DNA of 64,000 bases, from NCBI GenBank assembly GCA_015351705.1, contig JADIIM010000032.1, forward strand, positions 42,501 through 106,500. Direction: 5' to 3'. The translations under genes were made by a program, and so were the position numbers. The DNA comes from Aeromicrobium sp. (GTDB lineage Bacteria > Actinomycetota > Coriobacteriia > Anaerosomatales > Anaerosomataceae). Of this stretch, positions 26,668 through 36,029 are shown piece after piece (positions within the stretch are counted from its first letter, which is position 1; each line of letters starts with the position of its first letter). The notes under the pieces were generated by a model. That model saw only the letters and a program-made list of their open reading frames with translations. It ran no database searches and was not told the DNA's origin.

Positions 26668-28584
26668 TCACGGTCGCTCGGAGGTCACTCTCGCCGCGAA
26701 CTCGTCCACGCCCATCGCGCCGATGTCGCCTGCGGTGCGCTCGCGCACGCCCAGGGTGTCGGCCTCGATCTCCTTGTCGCCCACTACAAGCATGTACGGC
26801 ACCTTCTGCTGCTGCGCCTTGGCGATCTTCACGCGCATCGGCTCGTTATCGGCGTAGACGTCGGCGCGCACGCCGGCCTTGGCCAGGCGCGTCCGCACCG
26901 ACTCACAGTGCTCAAGGTGCCGGTCGGCGATCGGGATGATGACGGCCTGCACCGGCGCAAGCCACGTGGGGAACGCACCGGCGGTGTGCTCGATCAGGAT
27001 GCCGAGGAACCGCTCCATCGAACCGAAGATCGCCCGGTGCAACATGAACGGCTGCTCCTCGGTGTTCTCGGCGGTGCGGTAGGTGATCCCGAAGCGCTCG
27101 GGGTTGTTGAAGTCCACCTGGATGGTGGAGAGCTGCCAGATGCGGCCGATGGCGTCCTTGACCTTGATGTCGATCTTGGGGCCGTAGAACGCGCCGTCGC
27201 CTTCGTTGATCTGGTACGGCAGGCCCCACTCATCGAGCGCGGACATCAGCGCGCGCGTGGCGAGATCCCAGTCTTCGTCGCGTCCCACCGACTTCTCGGG
27301 ACGCGTGGAGACCTCGGCGGAGTACTCGAACCCGAACGTGTCCATGATGTACTTGACGATGTCGAGCATCGCCTTGACCTCGGGGATGATCTGCTCACCC
27401 GTGCAGAATATGTGCGCGTCGTCCTGGGTGAAGCCGCGCGCGCGCATGAGTCCGTGCACCACGCCGCTCTTCTCGTTGCGGTAGACGGTGCCGAACTCGA
27501 ACAGGCGCATCGGCAGGTCACGGTACGACCGCACGCTGTCGCGGTACACGAGGAGCGCGCCGGGGCAGTTCATCGGCTTGACCGCATAATCGGTCGGCTC
27601 CTTGCCCTCCCCTTCGTCGACCTGCAGGGGGAACATGTTGTCCTGGTAGTAGTCCCAGTGACCGCTCGTCTTCCACACGTCGGCCTTGTAGATGTGCGGC
27701 GTGCGTATCTCCACGTAGCCGCGCTCGTAGAGGTCAGCCGAGAGCCACTCGACAAGCTCGTGGAAGACCCGGGCGCCCTTGGGGTGGTAGAGCACCAGGC
27801 CGCTTCCGGCCAGCTCGTCGAAGTGGAACAGGTCGAGCTCCTTGCCGAGCTTGCGGTGGTCACGCTTCTCGGCCTCCTCAAGACGCGTGAGATACGCGTC
27901 GAGGTCCTTACTCGAGAACCAGGCGGTGCCGTAGATGCGCTGCAGCATGGGCCGCGACGAGTCGCCGCGCCAGTACGCGCCCGCGACCTTCATGAGCTTG
28001 AACGCCTTGATCCAGCCCGTGTGCGGCACGTGCGGGCCCCGGCAGAGGTCCGTGAAGATCCCCGTGGTGTACGCCGAGAGGACCTCGTCTTCCGGCATGT
28101 CACCGATGAGCTCAAGCTTGTACGGCTGACCGTCGAACACGCGCAGCGCGTCGAGACGCGAGAGCACCTGGCGCGAGAACGACTGTTCCTCGGCGACGAT
28201 CGCCTGCATGCGCTCCTCGATCGCACCGAGGTCTTCGGGCGTGAACGTGCGGTCGATCTCGATGTCGTAGTAGAAGCCGTCCTCCACCGCCGGGCCGATG
28301 CCGAACCGGGCGAGAGGGAACAACTGCCTGATCGCCTCGGCCATCACGTGCGCTGCCGAGTGACGGAGCAGATCGAGGGCTTCCGGATCGCGCTCGGTCA
28401 CCACGGAGACCGTGGATCCATCAGGCACGACGGTCCATGTGTCGACGAGCGTGCCATCCACGCGGCCGGCGATCGCCGCAGCGGCCAGGCGCGCCCCGAT
28501 CGAAGCTGCCACATCGGCGACCGTAGAACCTTCGGGGACGGACTTGACGCTGCCGTCCGGCAGCGTGACAGAGATCTCTGGCAT
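26668..28584 (-). CDS. thrS: Threonine-tRNA ligase
   Basis: Class II synthetase, 638 aa. Order: TGS domain, editing domain with HSAAH and the Cys/His segment CRGPHVPHTG, catalytic core with MNCPGALLVY (zinc Cys), FEFGTVYRNEKSG motif 2, and C-terminal anticodon-binding domain (GVRADVYADNEPM). The ATG at 28584 has GAGAGGA upstream. Confidence 0.97.
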   Translation of the reverse strand: MPEISVTLPDGSVKSVPEGSTVADVAASIGARLAAAAIAGRVDGTLVDTWTVVPDGSTVSVVTERDPEALDLLRHSAAHVMAEAIRQLFPLARFGIGPAVEDGFYYDIEIDRTFTPEDLGAIEERMQAIVAEEQSFSRQVLSRLDALRVFDGQPYKLELIGDMPEDEVLSAYTTGIFTDLCRGPHVPHTGWIKAFKLMKVAGAYWRGDSSRPMLQRIYGTAWFSSKDLDAYLTRLEEAEKRDHRKLGKELDLFHFDELAGSGLVLYHPKGARVFHELVEWLSADLYERGYVEIRTPHIYKADVWKTSGHWDYYQDNMFPLQVDEGEGKEPTDYAVKPMNCPGALLVYRDSVRSYRDLPMRLFEFGTVYRNEKSGVVHGLMRARGFTQDDAHIFCTGEQIIPEVKAMLDIVKYIMDTFGFEYSAEVSTRPEKSVGRDEDWDLATRALMSALDEWGLPYQINEGDGAFYGPKIDIKVKDAIGRIWQLSTIQVDFNNPERFGITYRTAENTEEQPFMLHRAIFGSMERFLGILIEHTAGAFPTWLAPVQAVIIPIADRHLEHCESVRTRLAKAGVRADVYADNEPMRVKIAKAQQQKVPYMLVVGDKEIEADTLGVRERTAGDIGAMGVDEFAARVTSERP

Positions 28585-28635
28585 CGTCAGCGCTTCCTCT
28601 CGCAGGACCGGCTCAGCCGCGGGATGCGGGGCCGC

Positions 28636-29082
28636 TCACTGCTTGGTCTTGCAGTAGGGGCACACGGTCCACGCCAGCTTGAGTGCGCGGCCGCAGTTGA
28701 TGCACTCCTTGCGGAGCTTCTTCATGCACGTGGGGCAGATCAGGTAGTCCGGCTCCACCGGCTTCTGGCACGAAGGACACGTGGCGCCGTTGCGGATCAG
28801 CTCGACTTCCTTCGCGCGGATCTCCAACTCGCGCTCGTGCGCGTCATCAGCGTACTCGGGCGGACGCACGACCATGTAGATCGCCCAGCCGGCGATGTTG
28901 AACAGGATGACGACGAGCGCCCAGAACCACGGCATGGCGCCACGACGCTCGGCATCGCGCCACGTCCAGAAGACGAGAGCGGCCCAGAAGACGAGGAGGA
29001 ACAGCATGCACAGGTTCTTGGCGAGCGTCACGATCGGGTTGTTGAGGATCGGGCCGAGTACCTCGCCGAACAGCTCTTCCAT
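28636..29082 (-). CDS. Two-helix membrane protein with C-terminal zinc ribbons
   Basis: 148-aa protein of unknown function. Two hydrophobic segments lie at about 18-38 and 48-68 (NLCMLFLLVFWAALVFW and WFWALVVILFNIAGWAIYMV). A charged helix follows, then four CxxC motifs (CPSC, CPTC, CINC, CPYC) that make two zinc ribbons at the cytoplasmic end. The start at 29082 (MEELFGEV) follows GGAAGGGG; a longer ORF upstream overlaps the panD promoter and was rejected. It sits just upstream of thrS on the same strand. Such proteins are common next to translation genes but have no established role. Confidence 0.75.
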   Translation of the reverse strand: MEELFGEVLGPILNNPIVTLAKNLCMLFLLVFWAALVFWTWRDAERRGAMPWFWALVVILFNIAGWAIYMVVRPPEYADDAHERELEIRAKEVELIRNGATCPSCQKPVEPDYLICPTCMKKLRKECINCGRALKLAWTVCPYCKTKQ

Positions 29083-29194
29083 TCCGTCCCCTTCCGGCAT
29101 GAAGGGCGGCATGCCGCCCCCGACCGCATCTGTTGCACGTAAGACTATCGGGATTCTAGCAGAACGGCGGGTCGCCCCGTTCAGACGGGCCCGC

Positions 29195-29223
29195 CTGACG
29201 GATACGGCCGAGCGGTGTATCAT
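29195..29223 (+). promoter_or_regulatory. Promoter of panD
   Basis: CTGACG, 17-bp spacer, TATCAT, ending 40 bases before the panD ATG. Confidence 0.5.
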
Positions 29224-29263
29224 GTGCGCTCGGGCGACCCCACGAGAACGGAAGCCGATACCG

Positions 29264-29614
29264 ATGATCCGCCGCATGCTCAAGAGCAAGATCCACCGCG
29301 CAACGGTGACCGATGCCAACGTGGAGTACGTGGGCAGCATCACCATCGACGCCGAGTTAATGGCAGCCGCCGACATCCTCGAGCACGAGGCGGTCATGGT
29401 GTGGAACGTGACCAACGGCAACCGCTTCGAGACCTACGCGATCACCGGCGAGGCGGGCTCCGGCACCATGTGTGTGAACGGGGCGGCCGCCCACCTCGTT
29501 GACGTGGGCGACATCATCATCGTCGGCACCTTCGTGGACCTTTCCGACGACGTCGCGCGGACGTGGCAGCCGATCGCCGTCATGGTGGACGCGGACAACC
29601 GCCGGACCGCCTAG
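29264..29614 (+). CDS. panD: Aspartate 1-decarboxylase
   Basis: Pyruvoyl enzyme making beta-alanine for pantothenate and CoA. It is 116 aa, starting MIRRMLKSKIHRATVTDAN, the standard N-terminus. The self-cleavage Gly-Ser is in YVGSITID (Gly24-Ser25), and the NGAAAH segment is present. It is a single plus-strand gene; its TAG shares bases with the folC TAG on the other strand (CTAG). Confidence 0.97.
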   Translation: MIRRMLKSKIHRATVTDANVEYVGSITIDAELMAAADILEHEAVMVWNVTNGNRFETYAITGEAGSGTMCVNGAAAHLVDVGDIIIVGTFVDLSDDVARTWQPIAVMVDADNRRTA

Positions 29615-30969
29615 CCGCCGTCGGCCCCTGCGCCCGGCGCGCCGCAGGCGACCCGCGCCTCGGCCACGGTCACGACCGATCCGGTGACCACGCACTCCTC
29701 ACCCGCGGCGCGGACCTCGGCGATGGCCGATCCGACACTCGGAGCGATGTGCGGGACGCAGCCCGTCGCCTCCTGGACCAGGGCCGCCAGGTCGGCAGCA
29801 TCGCGTGCTCGGGGAGACTCCGGCCGGACGACCACGAACCGCGTTGCCACCGGCGCGAGCGCCTCTGCGACGGCCCCCGCGTCCTTGTCGGCAAGGACGC
29901 CGAGTACGACTGTGACCCTGCGTCCACCGAACGCCCGCTCGACCGCGTCGGCGAGCACGCGAGCTCCCGCCGGGTTGTGTGCCACGTCTACGACGAGCCA
30001 CGGCGCGCGGGCCAGCACCTCGAAGCGTCCGGGCATCGCGGACTGCGCAAGCGCGCGCGCGGTGAGCGCGGAATCGAGCGGGCGGCCGAGCGCGAGTGCG
30101 GTCGCCGTGAGCGCGCACGCGGCGTTGTCCGCCTGGTAGCCCGGACCGGGCACCCCCAGCCCGTCGTGCTCGCCCGCCGGGCCCACATAGTCCAGGACGG
30201 TGGTACCGTCGGGCGCATCGATCGCGCGCGTGACGTGGAACCGGGCCTCATCGGCCCCCATAGGGCCACGATCGCCCGCGGCGGTCGGGAGGACCCGCAC
30301 GAGTCGGGCGCCGACCTCAGCAGCTCTCTCGGCGAAGACCGGGTCGACCTCGGCCGTCCCCGGCCCGAGCACCCCCACGCCGCCGGCCCGGATCACATGT
30401 GCTTTGTCGCGCGCGATGTGCCCGAGCGTGGGGCCGAGGAACTCCATGTGATCGAGCCCGACCGAGGTCACAACGGCGACGTCCGGGGTGGCCACGCTCG
30501 TGGAGTCCCAGCGACCGCCCATCCCGACCTCGAGCACCGCCCACGTCACCCCGGCGTCCCGAAGCACACAGAGTGCGGCAGCCGTGAGCAGCTCGAACTG
30601 AGTAGGCGGCGACGGAAGGTCGTCGCCCAGCCACGCTGCTGCCTCGAGCGCCGAGGCGGCGCCCCCGCCGAGCGCCTCACGCGTGACCCGCTCGCCATCG
30701 ACGAGCACGTGGTCCGTGAGGTCGTGAAGCAGCGGGCTGGTGAACGCTCCCGCACGCTCGCCGTGAGCGCGCAGCAGGGACTCGACCATGCGTGTGGTCG
30801 ATCCCTTGCCGTTGGTGCCCGCGACCTGGACGACCCTGAGCTCGCGCTGCGGATCGCCGAGCGCGGCCGCAAGCCGGGTGATGGTCAGCAGCGACGGGTT
30901 GATGCTCGACCGTGCCGCGACGGTGAGCGCCGCAAGCGCCTCCTCACCGCCGACAGGACGCCCGCGCAC
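29611..30969 (-). CDS. folC: Bifunctional folylpolyglutamate/dihydrofolate synthase
   Basis: Mur-ligase-family enzyme adding glutamate to folates, 452 aa. The ATP loop is GTNGKGSTTRMV. Other family motifs are FTSPLLHDLTDHVLVDG, TQFELLTAAAL and EVGMGGRWDST. The start is a GTG at 30969, five bases after the valS stop, so it is co-transcribed with valS. Whether it also has dihydrofolate synthase activity cannot be read from sequence. Its substrate pool links to fhs at 37.7-39.4 kb. Confidence 0.93.
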   Translation of the reverse strand: MRGRPVGGEEALAALTVAARSSINPSLLTITRLAAALGDPQRELRVVQVAGTNGKGSTTRMVESLLRAHGERAGAFTSPLLHDLTDHVLVDGERVTREALGGGAASALEAAAWLGDDLPSPPTQFELLTAAALCVLRDAGVTWAVLEVGMGGRWDSTSVATPDVAVVTSVGLDHMEFLGPTLGHIARDKAHVIRAGGVGVLGPGTAEVDPVFAERAAEVGARLVRVLPTAAGDRGPMGADEARFHVTRAIDAPDGTTVLDYVGPAGEHDGLGVPGPGYQADNAACALTATALALGRPLDSALTARALAQSAMPGRFEVLARAPWLVVDVAHNPAGARVLADAVERAFGGRRVTVVLGVLADKDAGAVAEALAPVATRFVVVRPESPRARDAADLAALVQEATGCVPHIAPSVGSAIAEVRAAGEECVVTGSVVTVAEARVACGAPGAGADGG

Positions 30970-30974
30970 GTCGC

Positions 30975-33629
30975 TCAGTCCGCAAGTTCAGCGAGTTGGA
31001 CGGACAGCTTCGCCACGGTGGCGGCAAGATCGGTCGCTTTCGCGCGGTCCTTCTCGATGATCTCCGGGGCCGCCTTGGCGAGGAACCCCTCGTTAGACAG
31101 CTTCTTGCTCACCCGCGCCAACTCGGATTCCGCCTTCTCGAGTTCACCGGCGATTCGCTTGCGCTCGGCGGCGAAGTCCACAAGGCCCTCGAGCGACACG
31201 TACACCTCGCTTCCGGCCGCGACGGCGACCGCCGCGTGAGCAGGTCTGACGACGTCCGGGCCGATCACAAGCTCTCCCACGCCGGCGAGTGTGCGGACGT
31301 CGTCCGCCATCGAGGACAGCACCATCCCCTCGCCGTCAGGCGACGTGACCGCCACGGCCAGGCGCGCCTTCGGTGACACGCCGTAGCGCGCACGCACCGC
31401 CCGGACCGCCGTTACCAGCTCCTGTAACAGGCCGATCGAGCGCTCGGCGTCCTCATCGCGGTACCGCGCAAGTCTGACGGGGTCGGGCCACGCGGCCACC
31501 ATCAGCGCCGGGGCCTCCGCGGGTCCGGACCGCGGCAGGTGGCCCCAGATCTCCTCGGTGACGAACGGCATCATCGGGTGCAGCAGGCGAAGCGCGGTGT
31601 CGAGCACGAACACGAGGTTCCGCAGCACTGCCTGGCGCGCCGCGCCGCCGGCCGCGAGGCGTGGCTTGGCGAGCTCGATGTACCAATCGCAGAACTCGCT
31701 CCAGAAGAAGTCATAGAGTACGCGCGCCGTCTCGCCGAACTCGTAGGTGAGCAGGCCCTCATCGACGCGCGAAGCCAGGTCCGCCACGCGCGAGAGGATC
31801 CACGCGTCGGCGACGGTCTCGACCACGGGCTCGCCCGGCTCGAAGTCCTCTCCGGCGTTCATGAGCACGAAGCGGCTGGCGTTCCAGATCTTGTTGGCGA
31901 AGTTGCGGCTTGACGCAAGCTTGTCCTCGCTGAACCTGATGTCCTGGTTGCCCGTGACCTGGAGCATGAGCCCGAAGCGCATACCGTCCGCGCCGTAGTG
32001 CGCCATGAGGTCGAGCGGGTCCACACCGGTTCCGAGCGACTTGCTCATCCGCTTGCCCTCGGCGTTGAAGACGGTCGGGTGGATGATGACGTCTCTGTAC
32101 GGCACGTCGCCGACGAAATCCAGCCCGCTCATGATCATCCGGGCGACCCAGAGGAACAGGATGTCGCGCGCGGTGGAGAGCACGGTGGTGGGATAGAAGA
32201 AGCCAAGCTCAGGCGTCTTGTCCGGCCAGCCGAGCGTGGCGAACGGCCACAGCTGCGAGCTGAACCAGGTGTCGAGCACGTCCTCGTCCTGACGCACGGC
32301 CGCACCGCACTTCGGACACGACTCGAGGTCGTCCATGCTCGCGCCCTGCCAGCCGCACGCGTCACAGTAGAACACCGGGATGCGGTGGCCCCACCACAGC
32401 TGGCGCGAGATGCACCAGTCGCGGATGCTCTCCATCCACTGGAAGTAGACGTTCTCCCAGCGCTTCGGGTAGAAGACCACACGCCCGTCACGCACACACT
32501 CGATCCCGGGTGCGGCGAGCGGCTTCATGTCCACGAACCACTGGTCCGAAAGCCACGGCTCCACCACCGTGTGGCAGCGATAACAGTGCCCCACGGAGTG
32601 GACGTGGTCATCGATGCCGATGAGCAGCCCTGCTGCTTCGAGATCGGCCACGACGCGCTTGCGGGCTTCGTAGCGGTCGAGTCCGACGTACGGTCCGCCC
32701 TCTTCCGAGACGGTCGCGTCCGCGTTCAGGATGTTCACTTTGGCTACGCCGTGGCGCTCAGCGATCTCGAAGTCGTTGGGGTCGTGGGCAGGCGTGACCT
32801 TGACCGCGCCCGTCCCGAACGACGGATCGACGTATGCGTCAGCGACGATCGGGATCTCACGTCCAAGGAGCGGCAGCACCACGCTGGCGCCGACGAGATC
32901 GCGGTAACGCTCGTCGTCGGGGTGCACCGCCACGCAGGTGTCGCCGAGCATCGTCTCAGGGCGCGTGGTGGCTACGATCAGGTGGTCGCGCCCGCCGACC
33001 GGCTCCTTAAGCGGATACCGCAGGTGCCAGAGGTGGCTGTCGAGCTCCTCGTGCTCCACCTCGATGTCGGAGAGAGCGGTCGAGCACCGGGGGCACCAGT
33101 TGATGATCCGCTTGCCGCGATAGATGAGCCCTCGCTCGAACCAGTCCACGAACACGGTGCGAACGGCGCGCTGATACCCTTCGTCCATGGTGAAGTGCTC
33201 GTCGGAGTAGTCGCAACTGCAGCCCATGCGCTTGAGCTGCTCGATGATGATGCTCCCGTGCTCGGCGCGCCAGTCCCAGCAGAGCTCGACGAAGCGCTCG
33301 CGCCCCACATCGTGCCGGGACAGCCCCTCGGCGGCCAGCTTCTGCTCCACCTTGTTCTGGGTGGCGATCCCCGCGTGATCGGTGCCGAGCACCCACCGCG
33401 TGGGTCGGCCGGTCATGCGCGAGCGTCGGATCACCACGTCCTGGATGGTGTTGTTGAGCGCGTGGCCCATGTGAAGTGAGCCGGTCACGTTCGGCGGTGG
33501 GATGACCACCGTGAACGGCGCGTCGCCGCCCGTCGGCTGCTCGAAGAAGCGTCCGACGGACCACCGCTCGAAGACCGGGCCTTCGACATCGGCGGGATCG
33601 TACGCGGGAGGCAACTCGGGTGCGGGCAC
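30975..33629 (-). CDS. valS: Valine-tRNA ligase
   Basis: Class Ia synthetase, 884 aa. HIGH-type motif PNVTGSLHMGHAL, KMSKS-type motif GKRMSKSLGTG, CP1 editing domain with TTRPETMLGDT, a CDAC...CPKC zinc site, and a C-terminal coiled-coil arm (AAERKRIAGELEKAESEL). The start is a GTG with AAGGAAGGA upstream. Confidence 0.97.
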   Translation of the reverse strand: MPAPELPPAYDPADVEGPVFERWSVGRFFEQPTGGDAPFTVVIPPPNVTGSLHMGHALNNTIQDVVIRRSRMTGRPTRWVLGTDHAGIATQNKVEQKLAAEGLSRHDVGRERFVELCWDWRAEHGSIIIEQLKRMGCSCDYSDEHFTMDEGYQRAVRTVFVDWFERGLIYRGKRIINWCPRCSTALSDIEVEHEELDSHLWHLRYPLKEPVGGRDHLIVATTRPETMLGDTCVAVHPDDERYRDLVGASVVLPLLGREIPIVADAYVDPSFGTGAVKVTPAHDPNDFEIAERHGVAKVNILNADATVSEEGGPYVGLDRYEARKRVVADLEAAGLLIGIDDHVHSVGHCYRCHTVVEPWLSDQWFVDMKPLAAPGIECVRDGRVVFYPKRWENVYFQWMESIRDWCISRQLWWGHRIPVFYCDACGWQGASMDDLESCPKCGAAVRQDEDVLDTWFSSQLWPFATLGWPDKTPELGFFYPTTVLSTARDILFLWVARMIMSGLDFVGDVPYRDVIIHPTVFNAEGKRMSKSLGTGVDPLDLMAHYGADGMRFGLMLQVTGNQDIRFSEDKLASSRNFANKIWNASRFVLMNAGEDFEPGEPVVETVADAWILSRVADLASRVDEGLLTYEFGETARVLYDFFWSEFCDWYIELAKPRLAAGGAARQAVLRNLVFVLDTALRLLHPMMPFVTEEIWGHLPRSGPAEAPALMVAAWPDPVRLARYRDEDAERSIGLLQELVTAVRAVRARYGVSPKARLAVAVTSPDGEGMVLSSMADDVRTLAGVGELVIGPDVVRPAHAAVAVAAGSEVYVSLEGLVDFAAERKRIAGELEKAESELARVSKKLSNEGFLAKAAPEIIEKDRAKATDLAATVAKLSVQLAELAD

Positions 33630-33812
33630 GGAGCATCCTTCCTTCGGGGGCTGCCGAGGATTCTACGACAAACGGGCCACAGTCTCACCCGGGACACGTC
33701 GCGCCACGCGAGGATGGCACGAATATCCCCCGCTGGGTATCAACATCCGTTCACGAATGGCGATACACTAAGTGACACGGCTACAACCGGACGCAGAGGG
33801 AGCGTGAATCAG

Positions 33813-34028
33813 ATGGCCGACTGCGAGTGCCTTGCCACCTGCCCGTTCTTCAACGACCAGATGGCGGAGATGCCGTCGATGGCCAACATCATCAAACAGC
33901 GGTACTGCACCGGCAGCAACGTGCACTGCGCGCGCCACATGGTCTTCCGCGTCCTCGGTCGCGACGCCGTGCCGAAGGACCTGTACCCGAGCCAGGTCGA
34001 GCGCGCCGACGAGATCCTCGGCACGTAG
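33813..34028 (+). CDS. Small Cys-rich conserved protein, 71 aa
   Basis: Short cytoplasmic protein MADCECLATCPFFND... with cysteines spaced C-x-C-x3-C near the N-terminus and two more later (RYCTG and VHCARHMVF), followed by LGRDAVPKDLYPSQVERADEIL. The pattern looks like a conserved small domain seen in anaerobes and suggests metal or iron-sulfur binding, but I cannot name a function. The ATG at 33813 is 10 bases after GAGGGAG; an in-frame GTG at 33804 overlaps that site. It is a single gene flanked by valS and clpX on the other strand, ended by its own hairpin. Confidence 0.75.
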   Translation: MADCECLATCPFFNDQMAEMPSMANIIKQRYCTGSNVHCARHMVFRVLGRDAVPKDLYPSQVERADEILGT

Positions 34029-34056
34029 TAGTCACGACCTCTACGACCGCGAACAT

Positions 34057-34088
34057 GCAACGGGCCACCTTGATGGGTGGCCCGTTGC
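34057..34088 (+). terminator. Bidirectional hairpin terminator
   Basis: Perfect 13-bp stem (GCAACGGGCCACC and its complement) with a 6-nt loop between the Cys-rich gene and convergent clpX. Confidence 0.75.
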
Positions 34089-34143
34089 GCTCGTGTGGGA
34101 TACGCGGCGTCCGGTTACCGGCGCCCCACTGGCCTGTATGCGC

Positions 34144-35412
34144 CTAGGCGGTGGCGTCACTCGCCCCGGCGCCCTTGAGCGTGAGCACCGGCTCGGCTCG
34201 GCCGGCGACCACGTCATCGGTGATCGTCACGCGTTCGACGTCCGTGCGGCCAGGCATGTCGTACATCGTGTCGAGCAGCAGCGACTCCATGATCGACCGC
34301 AGTCCACGGGCACCCGTCTGGCGCGCGATGGCCTGCGAGGCGATCGAGTGGAGCGCTTCGTCGGTGAACACGAGGTCGATATCCTCCATGGAGAAGAGCC
34401 GCTGGTACTGACGGACGAGCGCGTTCTTCGGCTCCGTGAGGATGCGAACCAGCTCAGGCTCGGTCAGCTCTTCGACGTGGGCGAACACGGGGATCCGCCC
34501 GACGAACTCGGGGATCAGCCCGAAGCGGTGCAGGTCCTCCGGGAGCACCTTGGCCAGGAGCGCGCCGGTGTCGTGCTGGGTCGACTCGGCGATCTCGGCG
34601 CCGAAGCCAACGCCCTTGGTGCCGATGCGGTCGGCGATGATCTTCTCCAGGCCGACGAACGCGCCGCCGAGGATGAACAGGACGTTCGTGGTGTCGATAC
34701 GGATGAGCTCCTGCTGCGGGTGCTTGCGGCCACCCTGTGGAGGAACGGCCGCCTCGGTTCCCTCGACGATCTTGAGAAGCGCCTGCTGAACACCCTCGCC
34801 CGACACGTCACGGGTGATCGAGAGGTTCTCGGCCTTACGGGCGATCTTGTCGATCTCGTCGATGTAGATGATGCCGACTTCGGCGCGCGCGGTGTCGAAG
34901 TCTGCGGCGGTGATGAGCTTCAGGAGGATGTTCTCCACGTCCTCGCCCACATACCCCGCCTCGGTCAGCGTTGTGGCGTCGGCGATCGCGAACGGCACGT
35001 TCAGGATTCGGGCGAGCGTCTGGGCGAGCAGCGTCTTGCCGCAACCGGTCGGACCGAGCAGCAGGATGTTGCTCTTGGCGATCTCCACATCGTCGACGTC
35101 CGGAGCGCAGCGGATGCGCTTGTAGTGGTTGTGTACGGCCACCGCAAGCGTCTTCTTGGCGCGGTCCTGCCCGACGACGTAGTCATCGAGGACCGCGAGG
35201 ATCTCCTTCGGCGTGGGCAGTGCGTCGTCGCACGCCTCCGTCTCGTCCTCGGAACGAGGATGCTCCTCGTCGACGATCTCGTTGCACAGGTCGATGCACT
35301 CGTCGCATATGTAGACGCCCGGCCCGGCGATCAGCTTGCGGACCTGGTGCTGCGGCTTCCCGCAGAACGAGCACAGCAGGCGATCGCTGCCGTCGTGACG
35401 TTCGGTAGACAC
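34144..35412 (-). CDS. clpX: ATP-dependent Clp protease ATP-binding subunit ClpX
   Basis: AAA+ unfoldase that feeds ClpP, 422 aa. The N-terminal zinc-binding domain has Cys14, Cys17, Cys36 and Cys39. Walker [11 protein letters not shown], Walker [14 protein letters not shown] and the ClpP-docking IGF-type loop region are in order. The start is a GTG 2 bases past the clpP stop. The operon is tig-clpP-clpX. It is a likely consumer of the tmRNA-tagged proteins produced by ssrA/smpB (60-63 kb). Confidence 0.97.
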   Translation of the reverse strand: MSTERHDGSDRLLCSFCGKPQHQVRKLIAGPGVYICDECIDLCNEIVDEEHPRSEDETEACDDALPTPKEILAVLDDYVVGQDRAKKTLAVAVHNHYKRIRCAPDVDDVEIAKSNILLLGPTGCGKTLLAQTLARILNVPFAIADATTLTEAGYVGEDVENILLKLITAADFDTARAEVGIIYIDEIDKIARKAENLSITRDVSGEGVQQALLKIVEGTEAAVPPQGGRKHPQQELIRIDTTNVLFILGGAFVGLEKIIADRIGTKGVGFGAEIAESTQHDTGALLAKVLPEDLHRFGLIPEFVGRIPVFAHVEELTEPELVRILTEPKNALVRQYQRLFSMEDIDLVFTDEALHSIASQAIARQTGARGLRSIMESLLLDTMYDMPGRTDVERVTITDDVVAGRAEPVLTLKGAGASDATA

Positions 35413-35414
35413 CG

Positions 35415-36029
35415 CTACTGCTCCTTCTTCCCACGCGTGGAGAACACCGAGTCGACGAGCCCGTAGGCCTTCGCCTCATCGGCGGTCATGATGTTGTCGC
35501 GGTCGGTGTCGCTGTGGATCTTGTCGATCTCCTGGCCCGTGTGCCCGGCGAGGATCTTGTCGAGCGTCTCACGCAGGCGCAGCATCTCCTTGGCCTGGAT
35601 CTCGATGTCGCTCACCTGGCCCTGCGTGCCGCCCCACGGCTGGTGGATGAGGATGCGGCTGTTGAAGAGCGCCGCCCGCTTGCCCGGCGCACCGGCCGCA
35701 AGAAGGACCGCAGCCATCGACGCGCACTGGCCGAGGCAGATCGTCGCCACATCACAGCGGATGTACTGCATCGTGTCGTAGATGGCCAGACCCGCCGTCA
35801 CCGAGCCGCCCGGCGAGTTGATGTAGAGCTGGATGTCCTTCTCGGGGTCCTCGGCCTCAAGATGCAGCATCTGCGCGATGACGATGTTCGCGCTCACGTC
35901 TTCGATCTCCTGACCGATGAAGACGATGCGCTCCGAGAGCAGTCGCGAGTAGATGTCGTAGAAGCGCTCGCCCCGGGAAGTCTGCTCGATGACGCTCGGG
36001 ATGATCAGTCCTTTGGGCTCGATGCTCAT
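35415..36029 (-). CDS. clpP: ATP-dependent Clp protease proteolytic subunit
   Basis: Serine peptidase of the ClpXP complex, 204 aa. Catalytic Ser in [14 protein letters not shown], His in [10 protein letters not shown] and the later Asp in the DTDRDN region. The ATG at 36029 overlaps the tig stop (ATGA) and has GAGGAGG upstream. Confidence 0.97.
   Translation of the reverse strand: MSIEPKGLIIPSVIEQTSRGERFYDIYSRLLSERIVFIGQEIEDVSANIVIAQMLHLEAEDPEKDIQLYINSPGGSVTAGLAIYDTMQYIRCDVATICLGQCASMAAVLLAAGAPGKRAALFNSRILIHQPWGGTQGQVSDIEIQAKEMLRLRETLDKILAGHTGQEIDKIHSDTDRDNIMTADEAKAYGLVDSVFSTRGKKEQ

Noticed and set aside
26539-29142. 867-aa open frame opposite thrS
   Set aside because: Shadow of thrS; the codon pattern belongs to the minus strand and it has no recognisable domain.
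31998-33479. 493-aa open frame opposite valS
   Set aside because: Antisense shadow of valS.
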